Part shown: piece after piece, positions 1 through 8,037 of the stretch | Position numbering within the stretch: the stretch's first letter is position 1 | Layout of the letters: each line of letters opens with the position of its first letter | From: CAZVYN01 sp964631125 | Lineage (GTDB): Bacteria; Eisenbacteria; RBG-16-71-46; CAIMUX01 | Length of the DNA stretch: 43,793 nucleotides | Reading direction: 5' to 3' | Assembly: GCA_964631125.1 (NCBI GenBank) | Contig: CAZVYN010000030.1 | Span: forward strand, 1 to 43,793 | Translations under genes and position numbers: made by a program | The notes under the pieces: generated by a model | Told to the model about the DNA's origin: nothing | The model's input: only the letters and a program-made list of their open reading frames with translations | The model's database searches: none

Positions 1-62
1 CGCGCTTGTGAAAAATGGTGCAACTCGTCGCGCGACGAGTTGCACCATTTTTCACAAGCGCG
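1..62. repeat. Perfect 62-bp palindrome, copy A (terminator-like dispersed repeat)
   Basis: The first 62 bases equal their own reverse complement, with no loop. The outer part carries the 20-nt arm TTGTGAAAAATGGTGCAACT and its inverse, and the core is CGTCGC/GCGACG. The same arms occur at 32596-32647 with a different core. Each copy has the layout A-tract, GC-rich stem, T-tract, which is the shape of a bidirectional intrinsic terminator. It lies just downstream of the minus-strand gene remnant ending at 92. Because it starts at base 1 it may continue outside the window or have caused the contig break. Confidence 0.85.
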
Positions 63-91
63 ACCGGTTCATTCGGTTCGAAAAGCCCCGT

Positions 92-334
92 CTAAGACGC
101 CGCGTGAGACCTGAGCGTTCGCCGGATGCGCGCGAGCAGCAGCTCTTGCTGACGCGGAGTGTTGACCGTGAGTCGTGTTCAATCGTCCGCGAGACGCAGG
201 AACGCGGCGGCCCGGAGATAGAAGATGCCCGGCTTCGGTTCGCGCAGTGCGGGGTGGCGGCGGATCTCCAGGCGGATCCGCTGCCGCAGCGGCTCGATCG
301 TCTGGAACGTTTCGAGGGAGGCGTGTTTTATACA
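92..334 (-). pseudogene. Remnant of a small conserved hypothetical gene, interrupted by TGA
   Basis: Minus-strand reading gives SLETFQTIEPLRQRIR, then HPALREPKPGIFYLRAAAFL, an in-frame TGA at 181-179, then TRLTVNTPRQQELLLARIRR and TAG at 94-92. The two halves read as one protein. From memory, the 'EPKPGIFY.R..AFL' pattern occurs in short uncharacterised bacterial proteins of about 80 residues. No convincing start codon or ribosome site was found, so the 5' boundary is approximate. The gene is probably decayed, although a single base error at the TGA would also explain it. Function is unknown. Confidence 0.45.
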
Positions 335-465
335 GGGTGGGTGAACGCGCTCGTGATGCTGACCTCGGACTCGATCACGTGGTTGTATCCGCAGAAAACG
401 TCGGCGAGCAACGCCCCGATCACTCCGGCCTGCTTCGTCGCCACGTTCGCCGCCCCTCTCCGCAT
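328..465 (-). CDS. Possible 45-aa small protein or gene fragment
   Basis: An ATG at 465-463 opens a short minus-strand frame ending with TAA at 330-328. The product begins MRRGAANVATKQAG and continues through VIGALLADVFCGYNHVIES to SITSAFTHPV. Its composition looks protein-like and unlike the arginine-rich out-of-frame translations around it. It ends immediately before the remnant at 92-334, so both may be debris of one locus. No family was recognised and no clear ribosome site is present. This is a low-confidence call. Confidence 0.22.
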   Translation of the reverse strand: MRRGAANVATKQAGVIGALLADVFCGYNHVIESEVSITSAFTHPV

Positions 466-756
466 CCGAATCCAGGATCTCCATTCATCCACGAGCGATG
501 AGGCCATCCACCCCCGAGCGATGAGGCGAGCCGATCCGCAGCGAGCGGAGGCAGGCGCCAGACTTCGAGGAATGACTCTTGGGCCGGACGCACTGGAGTT
601 CGATACTCCCCCGTCACGACGCCGCGATGTCTACATTGGCTGAAGCGGAACCAGTCGCGGGGGCGCTCGGCGCGAGCGGGAAACGAGTCCGCGCTCGGTC
701 AACAGGTCGCGGCGTTGCGAGCGCTGATCGCCGCGACGACGCCCGAGAACTGATCG
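466..756. other. Non-coding stretch, nothing recognised
   Basis: About 290 bases lie between the small frame at 328-465 and the 3' end of the hybrid kinase. Only short compositionally biased frames are present, and they do not resemble known proteins. No terminator with a T-tract, RNA gene or repeat was seen. Confidence 0.4.
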
Positions 757-3700
757 CTACCCTTCCTGCTCCGCCGCCGGCAGGCCCGCCACCGGCAGGC
801 CCGCCACCGGCAGGCCCGCCAACATCTCGAGCAACGCGGCGAGCTCCACCGGCTTGACCACGTGACCGTCGAAGCCGGCGTCGCGCGAGTTGACGCGGTC
901 TTCGTCCTGTCCCCATCCGGTGAGGGCGACGAGGAAGATCTGCTTGCCCCAGGGCTCATGACGGAGCTTTCGCGCGACTTCGTAGCCGTTCAACTTCGGC
1001 AGGCCGATGTCCAGGAGGACTACCTCGGGCCTGATCTCGAAGGCCGACTTCACCGCCTCCTCCCCGTCATACGCAACGTGGGTCTCGTGCCCGGTGAGTT
1101 TCAACAACATCGCGAGTGAGTTGGCGGAGTCGCGGTTGTCGTCGACGACGAGAACTCGACGAGGGACGGTCGCCGCGGCCGATCTCTGGGTCGGCTCATC
1201 AGCCGCCAGCGACGCGGCCCCCAGAAGAAGCGGCAGCCGCACGATGAATTCGCTGCCCTGGCCGGACCCGCCGCTCTTGGCCTGCACCGTGCCGCCGTGC
1301 AGCTCGACCAGACTCTTGACCAGGGTCAGGCCGATGCCCAACCCGGTGACGGTGCGTTCCAACGACGTGTCGACCTGCGTGAACATGTCGAAGATGAACG
1401 GGAGCTTCTCGGCGGCGATTCCGATTCCGCTGTCCCGCACTCGGATCACGGCGTCGTCGCCTTCGCGGGCGGCCCTGATCTCGATCCGGCCGCCGCGCGC
1501 CGTGAATCGCGTCGAATTGTTCAGCAGGTTGACCACGATCTGGATCAATCGCATCGGATCCGCGTCGAACATCACCGGTGCGTCCGGCACGGTCACGGTG
1601 AGGGTCTGCTCGGCCAGTTCGATCGCGTCGCGATTTGCCTCGATGGCCCGGTGGACGATCGACGCCAGATCGACCCGCTCTCGTCGCAGCTCGATCTTTC
1701 CGCGACTGATGCGGCTCACGTCGAGTAGATCCTCGACCAGTCGAACCAACAGGCCCATCTGTCGCTCCATCATCTCGGAGGCGGAGCGCACCGCCTCGGG
1801 CAGACCCCCGGTCAGCCGCATGAACTGCAGAGCGTTGCGGATCGGCGCCAGCGGATTACGGAGTTCGTGCGCGAGAATGGCCAAGAACTCGTTCTTGCGA
1901 CGGTCGGACTCGGAGAGCTCCGCGGCGTAGCGCCGCAATTCGTCGACGAGCCGCTTCTTCTCGGTCACATCTTCGATCGCCAACAGGATCAGCGGTTCGT
2001 CCTCGGCGGGCTGCATGAGCCGGCGCGCATTGAGCCGCATCGTCCTGAGCCCGAGATGCAGGAACTCGCGCTCCACTTCGAAGTCGGTCACCTGGTTGCG
2101 CTGTGGGAGGACCTCCTCGAGCAGGCGACGTAACTCGGGGATGTCCCAATGACGATGGCCGAGCTCGTAGAGCAGCTCGCCCTCGGTTTCGGTTGGCGTG
2201 GTGCGGAACGTGTAGTAGAAGGACCGACTGGCGCTGCGCACGATGAGGTTTTCGCCCAGGACGAGGAGCGGTTCTCTCACCGTCGCCACGATGCTCTCGG
2301 TGATGGTGTGCGCTCGTTTGAGCGCGTTGACATCGACCAGCATCACGATCACGCCGTCGATCTGGTTCTCCAGATTCCGATAGGGGCGCAGCCGCAACGA
2401 GTACCAGCGACCGCGTCGGTCGCGCACCTCGAGCGATTGAGGCTGCGCGGTGGCCAGGACTTCGCCCAGGAGCGGCGCCAACTCGGGGGGATCGTCGAGA
2501 TTGAGTCGGACGTCGGCCAGCGGCCGGCCGACATCCCCGGGAATCAGGCTGAAGAGGCGCTCCGCCGGCGGCGTGAACCTGCGGATGCGCAGGTCCGGGC
2601 CGAGCATGATGATCGCGGCGTCGACGTTCCCGATGAGGTTGCGCAGGTCGGCGTTGACTCGATCCAGCTCGGTGTTGCGGTTCTGCAGTTCGGCGTTGAC
2701 GGTGGCCAACTCCTCGTTGGTCGACTGGATCTCCTCCTTCGAGGTCTCCAGCTCTTCATTCGTGCTCTGCAACTCTTCGTTCGACGACTGCAACTCTTCG
2801 CCCGTCGACTGCAGCTCTTCGTTGACGGCCTCTTGCTGTTCGATGACGGACTGGAGGTGTTCGCGAGTGGCGAACAGCTCCTGCATGAGCCGAACGGAGT
2901 CGGAGTCGGAGTCGATGTCCGCGTCGGCGGCGCTCTCGGGGCCGACCGCGGCGAGACCGGACGGTTCCGTCGACCTCACGCTCGAAGTCGTCGCTCCCGC
3001 TGCTTCGAACAGGATGAGGAATCCGCGTTCACTCGTGGCCGTGGCCGGCAGCGGAATCACCTCGACAGCAACTGTCCGCGGGCCCGCGTCGGATTTGACA
3101 TGCACCGCTTCCTGTCGGATCGTCGCTTTCTCGTTCTCGGCGCGCTGCACCGCCGTGCGAACCGTCGGCAGCAATCCTTCGCGGAGCATTCTGTCCAGGT
3201 TCAGGCTCGCCCTCCCCGGCGCGGGCGAGAGGTAGGGCGAGACGTCTCCGCGGTACTGCAAGATATCGAGCTCCGCCGACACGAGCACCGCCGGCGGGGC
3301 GAACTTCGACGAGAGAATTCGGTCTGCTTCCCGGTGCAGCTCGAGACCATCGCCCTGGCGGGCCGCGGTCGGAGTGAAGCGTGGCCGCGCCGCACTCTCC
3401 GCCGGGCGCGAGAACTGACCGCGTGCGGGATCGCCGCCGGCCTTCTTCGAGTAGATCCGATTCTTCGCGTCGAGCGCTTCGAAGAGGTTTCGGTAGAGGC
3501 CGATCGACTCGGAGCCGCCGAGCCAGAGGAAACCGGTCGCCTTGAGTCCGAAGTGCACCGTGGCCAGGACCTTCGATTGCAGCGGCGGCTCCAGGTAGAT
3601 GAGGAGATTCCGGCAACTGATCAAGTCGAGGCGGGAGAACGGCGGATCGGACAGGACGTTGTGTCGCGAGAAGACACAGACGTCGCGAATCGACTTGGCG

Positions 3701-4875
3701 ATCCGGTAGCGACCGTCGATCGGGGTGAAGAAGCGCTCCAACCGTTCCGGCGACAGCCCTCGGACCGCGTCCACGCTGTAAACCCCCGCGCGCGCCGTGT
3801 CGATGCTGTTGGAGTTCAGATCCGTGGCGAAGATCTGTAACGGAACGGTCACCTTCGCCGCGGTGCAGAACTCCGCATACGCGATGGCGATCGAGTAGAC
3901 CTCCTCCCCCGTCGAACAGCCGAGCGTCCAGACGCGAATCGGCTCGTGGCGAGAGCGGTCTTTCGTCAGTGACGGGAAGACTGTTTCCTCGAGCGCGCGG
4001 AAGGACTCGGGATCGCGGAAGAAACTGGTCACGCTGATCAAGATGTCTCGGTAGAGCGCGTCCAACTCTGCCGGATTCCGTTTCAGGAACTCGACATACT
4101 CCTCGAGCCCCTCCTTCTTCTCCAAGACCATACGGCGCGTGATGCGGCGGTAGAAGGTGTTGAACTTGTAGTTGCGGAAGTTGACGCCGCTGGCGTCCTC
4201 GAGCAGATGCACGATCTCGTCGAGGGCGGCGGCGCCGCTCGACTCTCGGGCCAACGCCTCGAAGTCGGTCAGCCGACTGAGACCGGCGAGTTCGCGCGCG
4301 ATCGCCGTCGGCGAGAGCACGAAATCGACGCAGCCCGACGCCACGGCGCTCTTCGGCATGCCGTCGTGTTCGGCCGACGCATCCTGGGCAAACGTGATGC
4401 CTCCTTCGGCCTTGATCGCCTTCAGGCCGATGGTGCCGTCGGAGGCCGTGCCCGAGAGAATGACCCCGAACGCCAGGTGATGGCGGTCGGCCGCCAGGGA
4501 GAGAAGGAACTCATCGATCGGAAGGTGGAGTCCGCCTCCTTCTTCGCGCGGCTCGAGCCGGAGAACACCGTCGATGATCTGCATGCTCATGCCGGGAGGG
4601 ATGACGTAGACGTGATCGGGCTCGACTATCGTCTCGTCGTTCACCTCGGTCACCGGCATCGCGGTGGCGCGAGAGAGGATCTCGGCCAGCGCGCTCGGGT
4701 GGGAACGCGCGAGATGCTGGACGAGGACGAACCCGAGCCCGCTCTCGGTGGGGAGCGCGCTGAGCAATTGCGTGAAGGCCTCGAGCCCCCCGGCGGAGGC
4801 GCCGACTCCCACGATCGGAAACGTTGTCTCTTCGCCGCTGTCGACCGGAACGATGGGCGGACTTGGGTCACTCAT
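757..4875 (-). CDS. CheB-CheR-PAS hybrid histidine kinase with receiver domain
   Basis: A 1372-residue one-protein signalling module. The N-terminus is a CheB methylesterase domain (GVGASAGG nucleophile Ser near residue 27, the VQHL His, the SGTASDG Asp). A CheR methyltransferase domain follows (TFYRRITRRM, LGCSTGEEVYS for SAM binding, DLISCRNLLIY). Next come a long coiled coil built from repeated 'EELQSTNEELE' heptads, two PAS-like segments, a HisKA H-box (LAHELRNPL), an HATPase domain (NLLNNSTRF, DSGIGI, GLGIGL) and a C-terminal receiver (VVDDNRDS, LLDIGLP, final KPVE). The CheB part lacks its usual N-terminal receiver. The ATG at 4875 is preferred over an upstream TTG at 4911, with AGGGG about 9 bases upstream. 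The family is typical of free-standing kinases thought to act in adaptation-like signalling; no other che gene is nearby, so the input and output are unknown. The last codons include a 15-bp tandem repeat. Confidence 0.93.
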   Translation of the reverse strand: MSDPSPPIVPVDSGEETTFPIVGVGASAGGLEAFTQLLSALPTESGLGFVLVQHLARSHPSALAEILSRATAMPVTEVNDETIVEPDHVYVIPPGMSMQIIDGVLRLEPREEGGGLHLPIDEFLLSLAADRHHLAFGVILSGTASDGTIGLKAIKAEGGITFAQDASAEHDGMPKSAVASGCVDFVLSPTAIARELAGLSRLTDFEALARESSGAAALDEIVHLLEDASGVNFRNYKFNTFYRRITRRMVLEKKEGLEEYVEFLKRNPAELDALYRDILISVTSFFRDPESFRALEETVFPSLTKDRSRHEPIRVWTLGCSTGEEVYSIAIAYAEFCTAAKVTVPLQIFATDLNSNSIDTARAGVYSVDAVRGLSPERLERFFTPIDGRYRIAKSIRDVCVFSRHNVLSDPPFSRLDLISCRNLLIYLEPPLQSKVLATVHFGLKATGFLWLGGSESIGLYRNLFEALDAKNRIYSKKAGGDPARGQFSRPAESAARPRFTPTAARQGDGLELHREADRILSSKFAPPAVLVSAELDILQYRGDVSPYLSPAPGRASLNLDRMLREGLLPTVRTAVQRAENEKATIRQEAVHVKSDAGPRTVAVEVIPLPATATSERGFLILFEAAGATTSSVRSTEPSGLAAVGPESAADADIDSDSDSVRLMQELFATREHLQSVIEQQEAVNEELQSTGEELQSSNEELQSTNEELETSKEEIQSTNEELATVNAELQNRNTELDRVNADLRNLIGNVDAAIIMLGPDLRIRRFTPPAERLFSLIPGDVGRPLADVRLNLDDPPELAPLLGEVLATAQPQSLEVRDRRGRWYSLRLRPYRNLENQIDGVIVMLVDVNALKRAHTITESIVATVREPLLVLGENLIVRSASRSFYYTFRTTPTETEGELLYELGHRHWDIPELRRLLEEVLPQRNQVTDFEVEREFLHLGLRTMRLNARRLMQPAEDEPLILLAIEDVTEKKRLVDELRRYAAELSESDRRKNEFLAILAHELRNPLAPIRNALQFMRLTGGLPEAVRSASEMMERQMGLLVRLVEDLLDVSRISRGKIELRRERVDLASIVHRAIEANRDAIELAEQTLTVTVPDAPVMFDADPMRLIQIVVNLLNNSTRFTARGGRIEIRAAREGDDAVIRVRDSGIGIAAEKLPFIFDMFTQVDTSLERTVTGLGIGLTLVKSLVELHGGTVQAKSGGSGQGSEFIVRLPLLLGAASLAADEPTQRSAAATVPRRVLVVDDNRDSANSLAMLLKLTGHETHVAYDGEEAVKSAFEIRPEVVLLDIGLPKLNGYEVARKLRHEPWGKQIFLVALTGWGQDEDRVNSRDAGFDGHVVKPVELAALLEMLAGLPVAGLPVAGLPAAEQEG
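777..821. repeat. 15-bp tandem repeat, 3 copies, in frame at kinase C-terminus
   Basis: Unit CCGGCAGGCCCGCCA is repeated three times without mismatch. In the kinase frame it encodes AGLPV repeats directly after the final helix of the receiver domain, extending that helix's 'LAGLP' end. This looks like replication-slippage expansion of a coding segment. Confidence 0.9.
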
Positions 4876-5097
4876 CCGAAGCGCCCCTGCGAACCTGCGA
4901 ACTTCACCCAACCTCGAATCTTGGTTCCGAGATCGCTGACGCTACCGCGGACGCTGTTGCGGACGGTGTGGCTGAAGGTGCGGCTGACGATCTCGCCGGC
5001 AGCGTGGCCGGCAGGAATCGCGACTGGCGAAGAGTAACGTACGTGCCCCGCGGCGGGAACTGCGAATTCCGCGCTGTGCCGGAGATCGAGTCGTGCG

Positions 5098-5367
5098 TCA
5101 ATTCGAGAACCGTTGCGCGGCGTGGCTGCGGGCCTTCGCCGCTTCTTCCTCCCGGCTCTTCGTCGTCGCCCTCGTCTCGAGCGACCGGAGCAAGTCGCTC
5201 GAGGCCCGCGAGATCGCCTCGATCGCCATCTCGAAGGCGGCCTCGTTCGCCTTGGAAGGCGTGTTGAACCCGGTCACCTTCCGCACGAACTGGAGGGCCG
5301 CCGCGCGGACCTCGTCGTCCGTCACCGTCGGCTCGAAGTTGAACAGGGTCTTGATGTTTCTACACAT
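5098..5367 (-). CDS. DUF2277 family protein
   Basis: An 89-residue protein starting MCRNIKTLFNFEPTVTDDEV, the strongly conserved opening of the DUF2277 family, followed by AALQFVRKVTGFNTPSKANE, also a family signature. DUF2277 proteins are short, cytosolic and uncharacterised, widely found in actinobacteria, proteobacteria and metagenomes. The C-terminal third is rich in Lys, Arg and Glu and is less conserved. It lies on the same strand as the kinase at 757-4875, 222 bases upstream of it, so co-transcription is possible but not shown. Family assignment is confident; function is unknown. Confidence 0.85.
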   Translation of the reverse strand: MCRNIKTLFNFEPTVTDDEVRAAALQFVRKVTGFNTPSKANEAAFEMAIEAISRASSDLLRSLETRATTKSREEEAAKARSHAAQRFSN

Positions 5368-5437
5368 GAAAGCCTCGCTGAGTCGACGCCGTGTCGAGTC
5401 GACGCCGTGTCGGGTCGGCAGGGTGTCGCCGGCCGGT

Positions 5438-5718
5438 TCAATTCCACCTCGGCCTCAAGATGAGCGCCCCGACGAGAAGCACTCCGACCAGGACGGCGGG
5501 CGCGGCCAAGAGGAGAAGCAGCGGGATGACCGCCGTCGCTCGTCCCGCCGCGCGGAGCGCGAGACTGCCCCGAGGATACCGGCCAGTCCGAGGAGGAAGG
5601 CGAGCCACAATCCCAAGTTGAAGGACGAGACCGATCCCCTCGCCAGACCGCTCACGAAGAAGTAGACGATGATGTCGGCGATCAGCGCGTCGAAGCTCCA
5701 GAGCAGCCAGAAGGTCAT
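5438..5718 (-). pseudogene. Small two-helix membrane protein, frameshifted
   Basis: The frame opens at ATG 5718 behind GAGG and encodes MTFWLLWSFDALIADIIVYF, FVSGLARGSVSSFNLGLWLA and FLLGLAGILG. After the four-base run at 5568-5571 it degrades into arginine/serine-rich sequence ending at 5455. Shifting by one base at that run restores GSLALRAAGRATAVIP, a second hydrophobic segment (LLLLLAAPAVLVGVLLVGAL) and a natural end, ILRPRWN, with TGA at 5440-5438. This matches a known class of roughly 90-residue bacterial inner-membrane proteins that keep 'VGLADGSVSSFN' and end in 'NPRWN'. One missing G in a homopolymer is enough to explain it: a recent mutation or a consensus error. Function is unknown. 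Confidence 0.7.
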
Positions 5719-5831
5719 GCGGTCCTCACCGATGGGGCGGCCTTTCGTCGGGTGTGCTCGGTCCCCGGGGCTCGTGTGGATTCGGGGCGACGGGAGTTTC
5801 TCAGGGCAGCGGGGCCGGCGTCGAGCTTCGT

Positions 5832-5890
5832 GTGAGGCGTGTGAGGCGTGTGCCGCGTTGCCGCGTTGCTGCGTTGCTGCGTTGCCGAGT
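5832..5890. repeat. Intergenic 9-bp and 8-bp tandem repeats
   Basis: Two copies of GTGAGGCGT (5832-5849) are followed directly by five copies of an 8-bp unit TGCCGCGT/TGCTGCGT/TGCCGAGT (5851-5890). They lie in the 291-bp space between the HNH gene's stop and the small membrane gene's start. The 8-bp unit is not a multiple of three, in contrast to the coding repeats elsewhere, which fits a non-coding location. Confidence 0.75.
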
Positions 5891-6009
5891 GTGCGGCGCA
5901 GGCGGCGTGGGCCGCGCGTGCGCCGCGCGTTCGCCCGGCGGGTCCGCCATTCGAACGCGAATGCTGGCGCGCTCGAGACGAAACCGACCGAGGTCACTTC
6001 CCTGCAGGG

Positions 6010-7439
6010 TCACGGAGAGGGGGAGGTGTCCATCTCGTAGCGCCGGCTTCGCGGTGCGCGCCGTCCGAGGCCGGCGAGCTCTGCCTCTTGCGCGTTGTGT
6101 GCTCGACATCGGAGTTGGAGGTTCGCTTCGGTAGCGCCGCCCCCGTGGGCGAACGGAACGACATGGTGGAATTCCAGGAATCCAGTCGCGGAGCATGCCC
6201 TGCCGTCGTCGGAGACGAACCGACAGCGTCCCGCGTCGCGCCGCCAGACCGCGAAGCGGACCGGACGCGGGATCGTGCGAGTGTTCGAGCGAGGGATCGT
6301 GCGAGTTGGGCGCGCGAGAGCGGAGGCACTCGACGCTTCGGTCTTTCGATCCTGCACGGGCTTGTTCACCGACACCGGCTCGGTGGACCGGTGCTCATCC
6401 CCTGTTCGCTTCGTGACTGCCCCGCACTTTCGCTTCTCGAGCTTCGCGAGCAAATCGATCAACGCCAGGTCGACCACCGCGGCGAGGTCTCCGTCCGGGA
6501 TTCGGTGACGCAGGAGGTCCTGCAAACGCCGAATCCGCTCGCGCATCTCCGCGCCGGCCGTGAACTGCACTCGATAGCGCTCAGGAGCGCTCGCTTGGAT
6601 CGAAGGTCGGCGGCGATCGTCGATGTGCTGGGCCGAAGGTGTCGGTCCGTGGGACCGCGACGAGCAGGTTGCGACCGTAGTAGCACCGGCTGTCAGCAGA
6701 TCTCCGCCGCCAACACGTTGCGCGACGTGTTGCGCGACGCATCGCGAGACGTGTTGCGAGACATCGCATTCGCTGTCTTCCTCGACCAGACTTCTCACTT
6801 CCGGGAGACGTCGAATCGTCGGAGGAACGTCCGGCTTCGGCCGTTCGCGCGCGACAAGTGCCTCCACCGCGCGCGAGCTCTTCCCGCGCGCCTCGGCAAT
6901 CAGACGGTCGCGGTTCTCGGGTGTCAGGATCGGCGAGAGGCGACGGATCGTCGTCAACGAGAGCGAACCATCAGCCAGGCACTCGAGGAGACGCGACGTG
7001 CGCCGCACCGCCCGCGCGACCTCGATCCGCGCGAACGCGGCGCCTTCCGCCAAGCCGAGTACTTCTGTGCAATAGGCGAACATCGACGAGCAACCGCGGC
7101 TCAGGTAGAGCCGTCGCAGGTCGACTTCCGCCAGATGCGCGACGAGATCGGTCGTGGTGGAACGCTCCGCCGCGACCAACTCACGGACGCGAGCGAGGAG
7201 AAGATCGTCGGGAAGGAAGGAGATGACATCGAGACGCGGGGTCTTGACGGACGCAGGGACGGACGCAGGGACGGACGCANNNNNNNNNNNNNNNNNNNNN
7301 NNNNNNNNNNNNNNNNNNNNNNNNNNNNNNNNNNNNNNNNNNNNNNNNNNNNNNNNNNNNNNNNNNNNNNNNNNNNNNNGACGGACGCAGGGACGGACGC
7401 AGGGACGGACGCACGATCGACGAAGATGTGATTGTTCAT
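6010..7439 (-). CDS. HNH endonuclease domain protein, N-terminal repeat interrupted by assembly gap
   Basis: The body begins LDVISFLPDDLLLARVRELV and contains the conserved 'EVDxRRLYLxxG(C)xSMFxYCTEVL' segment of DUF222/13E12-like HNH proteins. A helical region (VTLTTIRRLSPIL-like) and 'RYRVQFTAGAEMRERIRRLQ' lead to a C-terminal HNH nuclease fold: FAVWRRDAGRC, then FLEFHHVVPFAHGG, EANLQLRCRAHN. The His pair, Asn and last His are all present. The likely start is ATG 7439 (MNNHIFVDR), followed by ASVP repeats encoded by a 12-bp tandem array in which 100 Ns were placed. Members are found on chromosomes and mobile elements and are presumed DNA nucleases; the target is unknown. A second degenerate 12-bp repeat at about 6716-6768 encodes the 'QHVSRCVAQHVAQRV' stretch. 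Confidence 0.85.
7246..7413. repeat. 12-bp tandem array split by assembly gap
   Basis: Unit GACGGACGCAGG is present in perfect copies on both sides of the N run: 7246-7279 (2 full plus 10 bases) and 7380-7413 (2 full plus 10 bases). In the HNH gene it encodes ASVP repeats. If the array is continuous, the missing length must be 2 modulo 12. A run of 100 is 4 modulo 12, so the N count is a placeholder rather than a measured length. Confidence 0.9.
7280..7379. other. Scaffold gap (100 N)
   Basis: Exactly 100 Ns, the conventional unknown-length gap, placed inside a 12-bp tandem repeat that short reads could not resolve. True copy number is unknown. Confidence 0.98.
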
Positions 7440-8037
7440 GCAGCGATTGTCTCACGATGAACTTTCGCCGCGATGAGATTGGCCGATTCGCGCTGTCTCG
7501 CGTGGACCCAAGCTCGCCCGAGCGAGATTCGAAATCGGTCGTCCAGGACCTTCTGATCGGCTCAGAAGGCTATACACTGTGACGCCTGAACCACGGCGCG
7601 GCAGAACAACTCTAACTCGTCAATAGCTATATTTATAAATTTAGAAACACTTTTCCGCTGCGGGGCATGTCCTCGTACCGACGTAGCTGAGCCACGCGCG
7701 GTTCGACATGTACGAGCGCGTCGGAGAAATGCGCCGCCTCCCAGGCGCGACCGCGGACTTCGGCGCCGCGCCCGCGGCTCCCACGATTCTTCCGCTGTCC
7801 GCACCGTCCCTCACCCGAAGCGCGACGCGACCAAATACGTTTCGAAACGTGCTCGCGCGCCCGTTCCGAGTCGCATCGCTGCGTCCGCGCAGCACCCCGT
7901 CGCCTCGCGCGCCGCTGGCCGCCGCCGGCCGGCGCCGGCCGGCGCCGGCCGCCGCAGGACGACGGCCGCCACTTCACCGCTCCCGCAGTCCGCCCGTCGT
8001 GTACCATCCCTTGGCGCCCAGACATCCAGGAGACCTC
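7440..8037. other. Intergenic region between HNH gene and queF, with AT-rich island
   Basis: About 600 bases separate the divergent HNH and queF genes. Bases 7607-7654 form a sharply AT-rich island containing the 10-bp palindrome ATTTATAAAT at 7631-7640. Bases 7918-7962 are almost pure G/C with repeated GGCCGGCGCC blocks. The open frames here do not resemble known proteins. The AT island may contain promoters for one or both genes, but I could not place a -10/-35 pair with confidence. Confidence 0.5.

Noticed and set aside
1..62. Palindrome as an IS terminal repeat pair
   Set aside because: No transposase adjoins either copy, and the copies are loop-free palindromes rather than separated ends; a terminator-like or REP-like nature fits better.
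179..181. TGA in the left remnant as selenocysteine
   Set aside because: No SECIS-like hairpin or Sec-enzyme motif was seen, and the glutathione peroxidase in this window uses Cys. Other broken genes here use TAG and TAA.
2149..3840. 563-aa plus-strand open frame opposite the hybrid kinase
   Set aside because: It is antisense to well-supported CheR/PAS coding sequence, and its translation is low-complexity Arg/Glu/Val-rich, as expected from GC-rich shadows.
7246..7413. CRISPR array at the 12-bp repeats
   Set aside because: Units are contiguous with no spacers and keep the reading frame of a gene.
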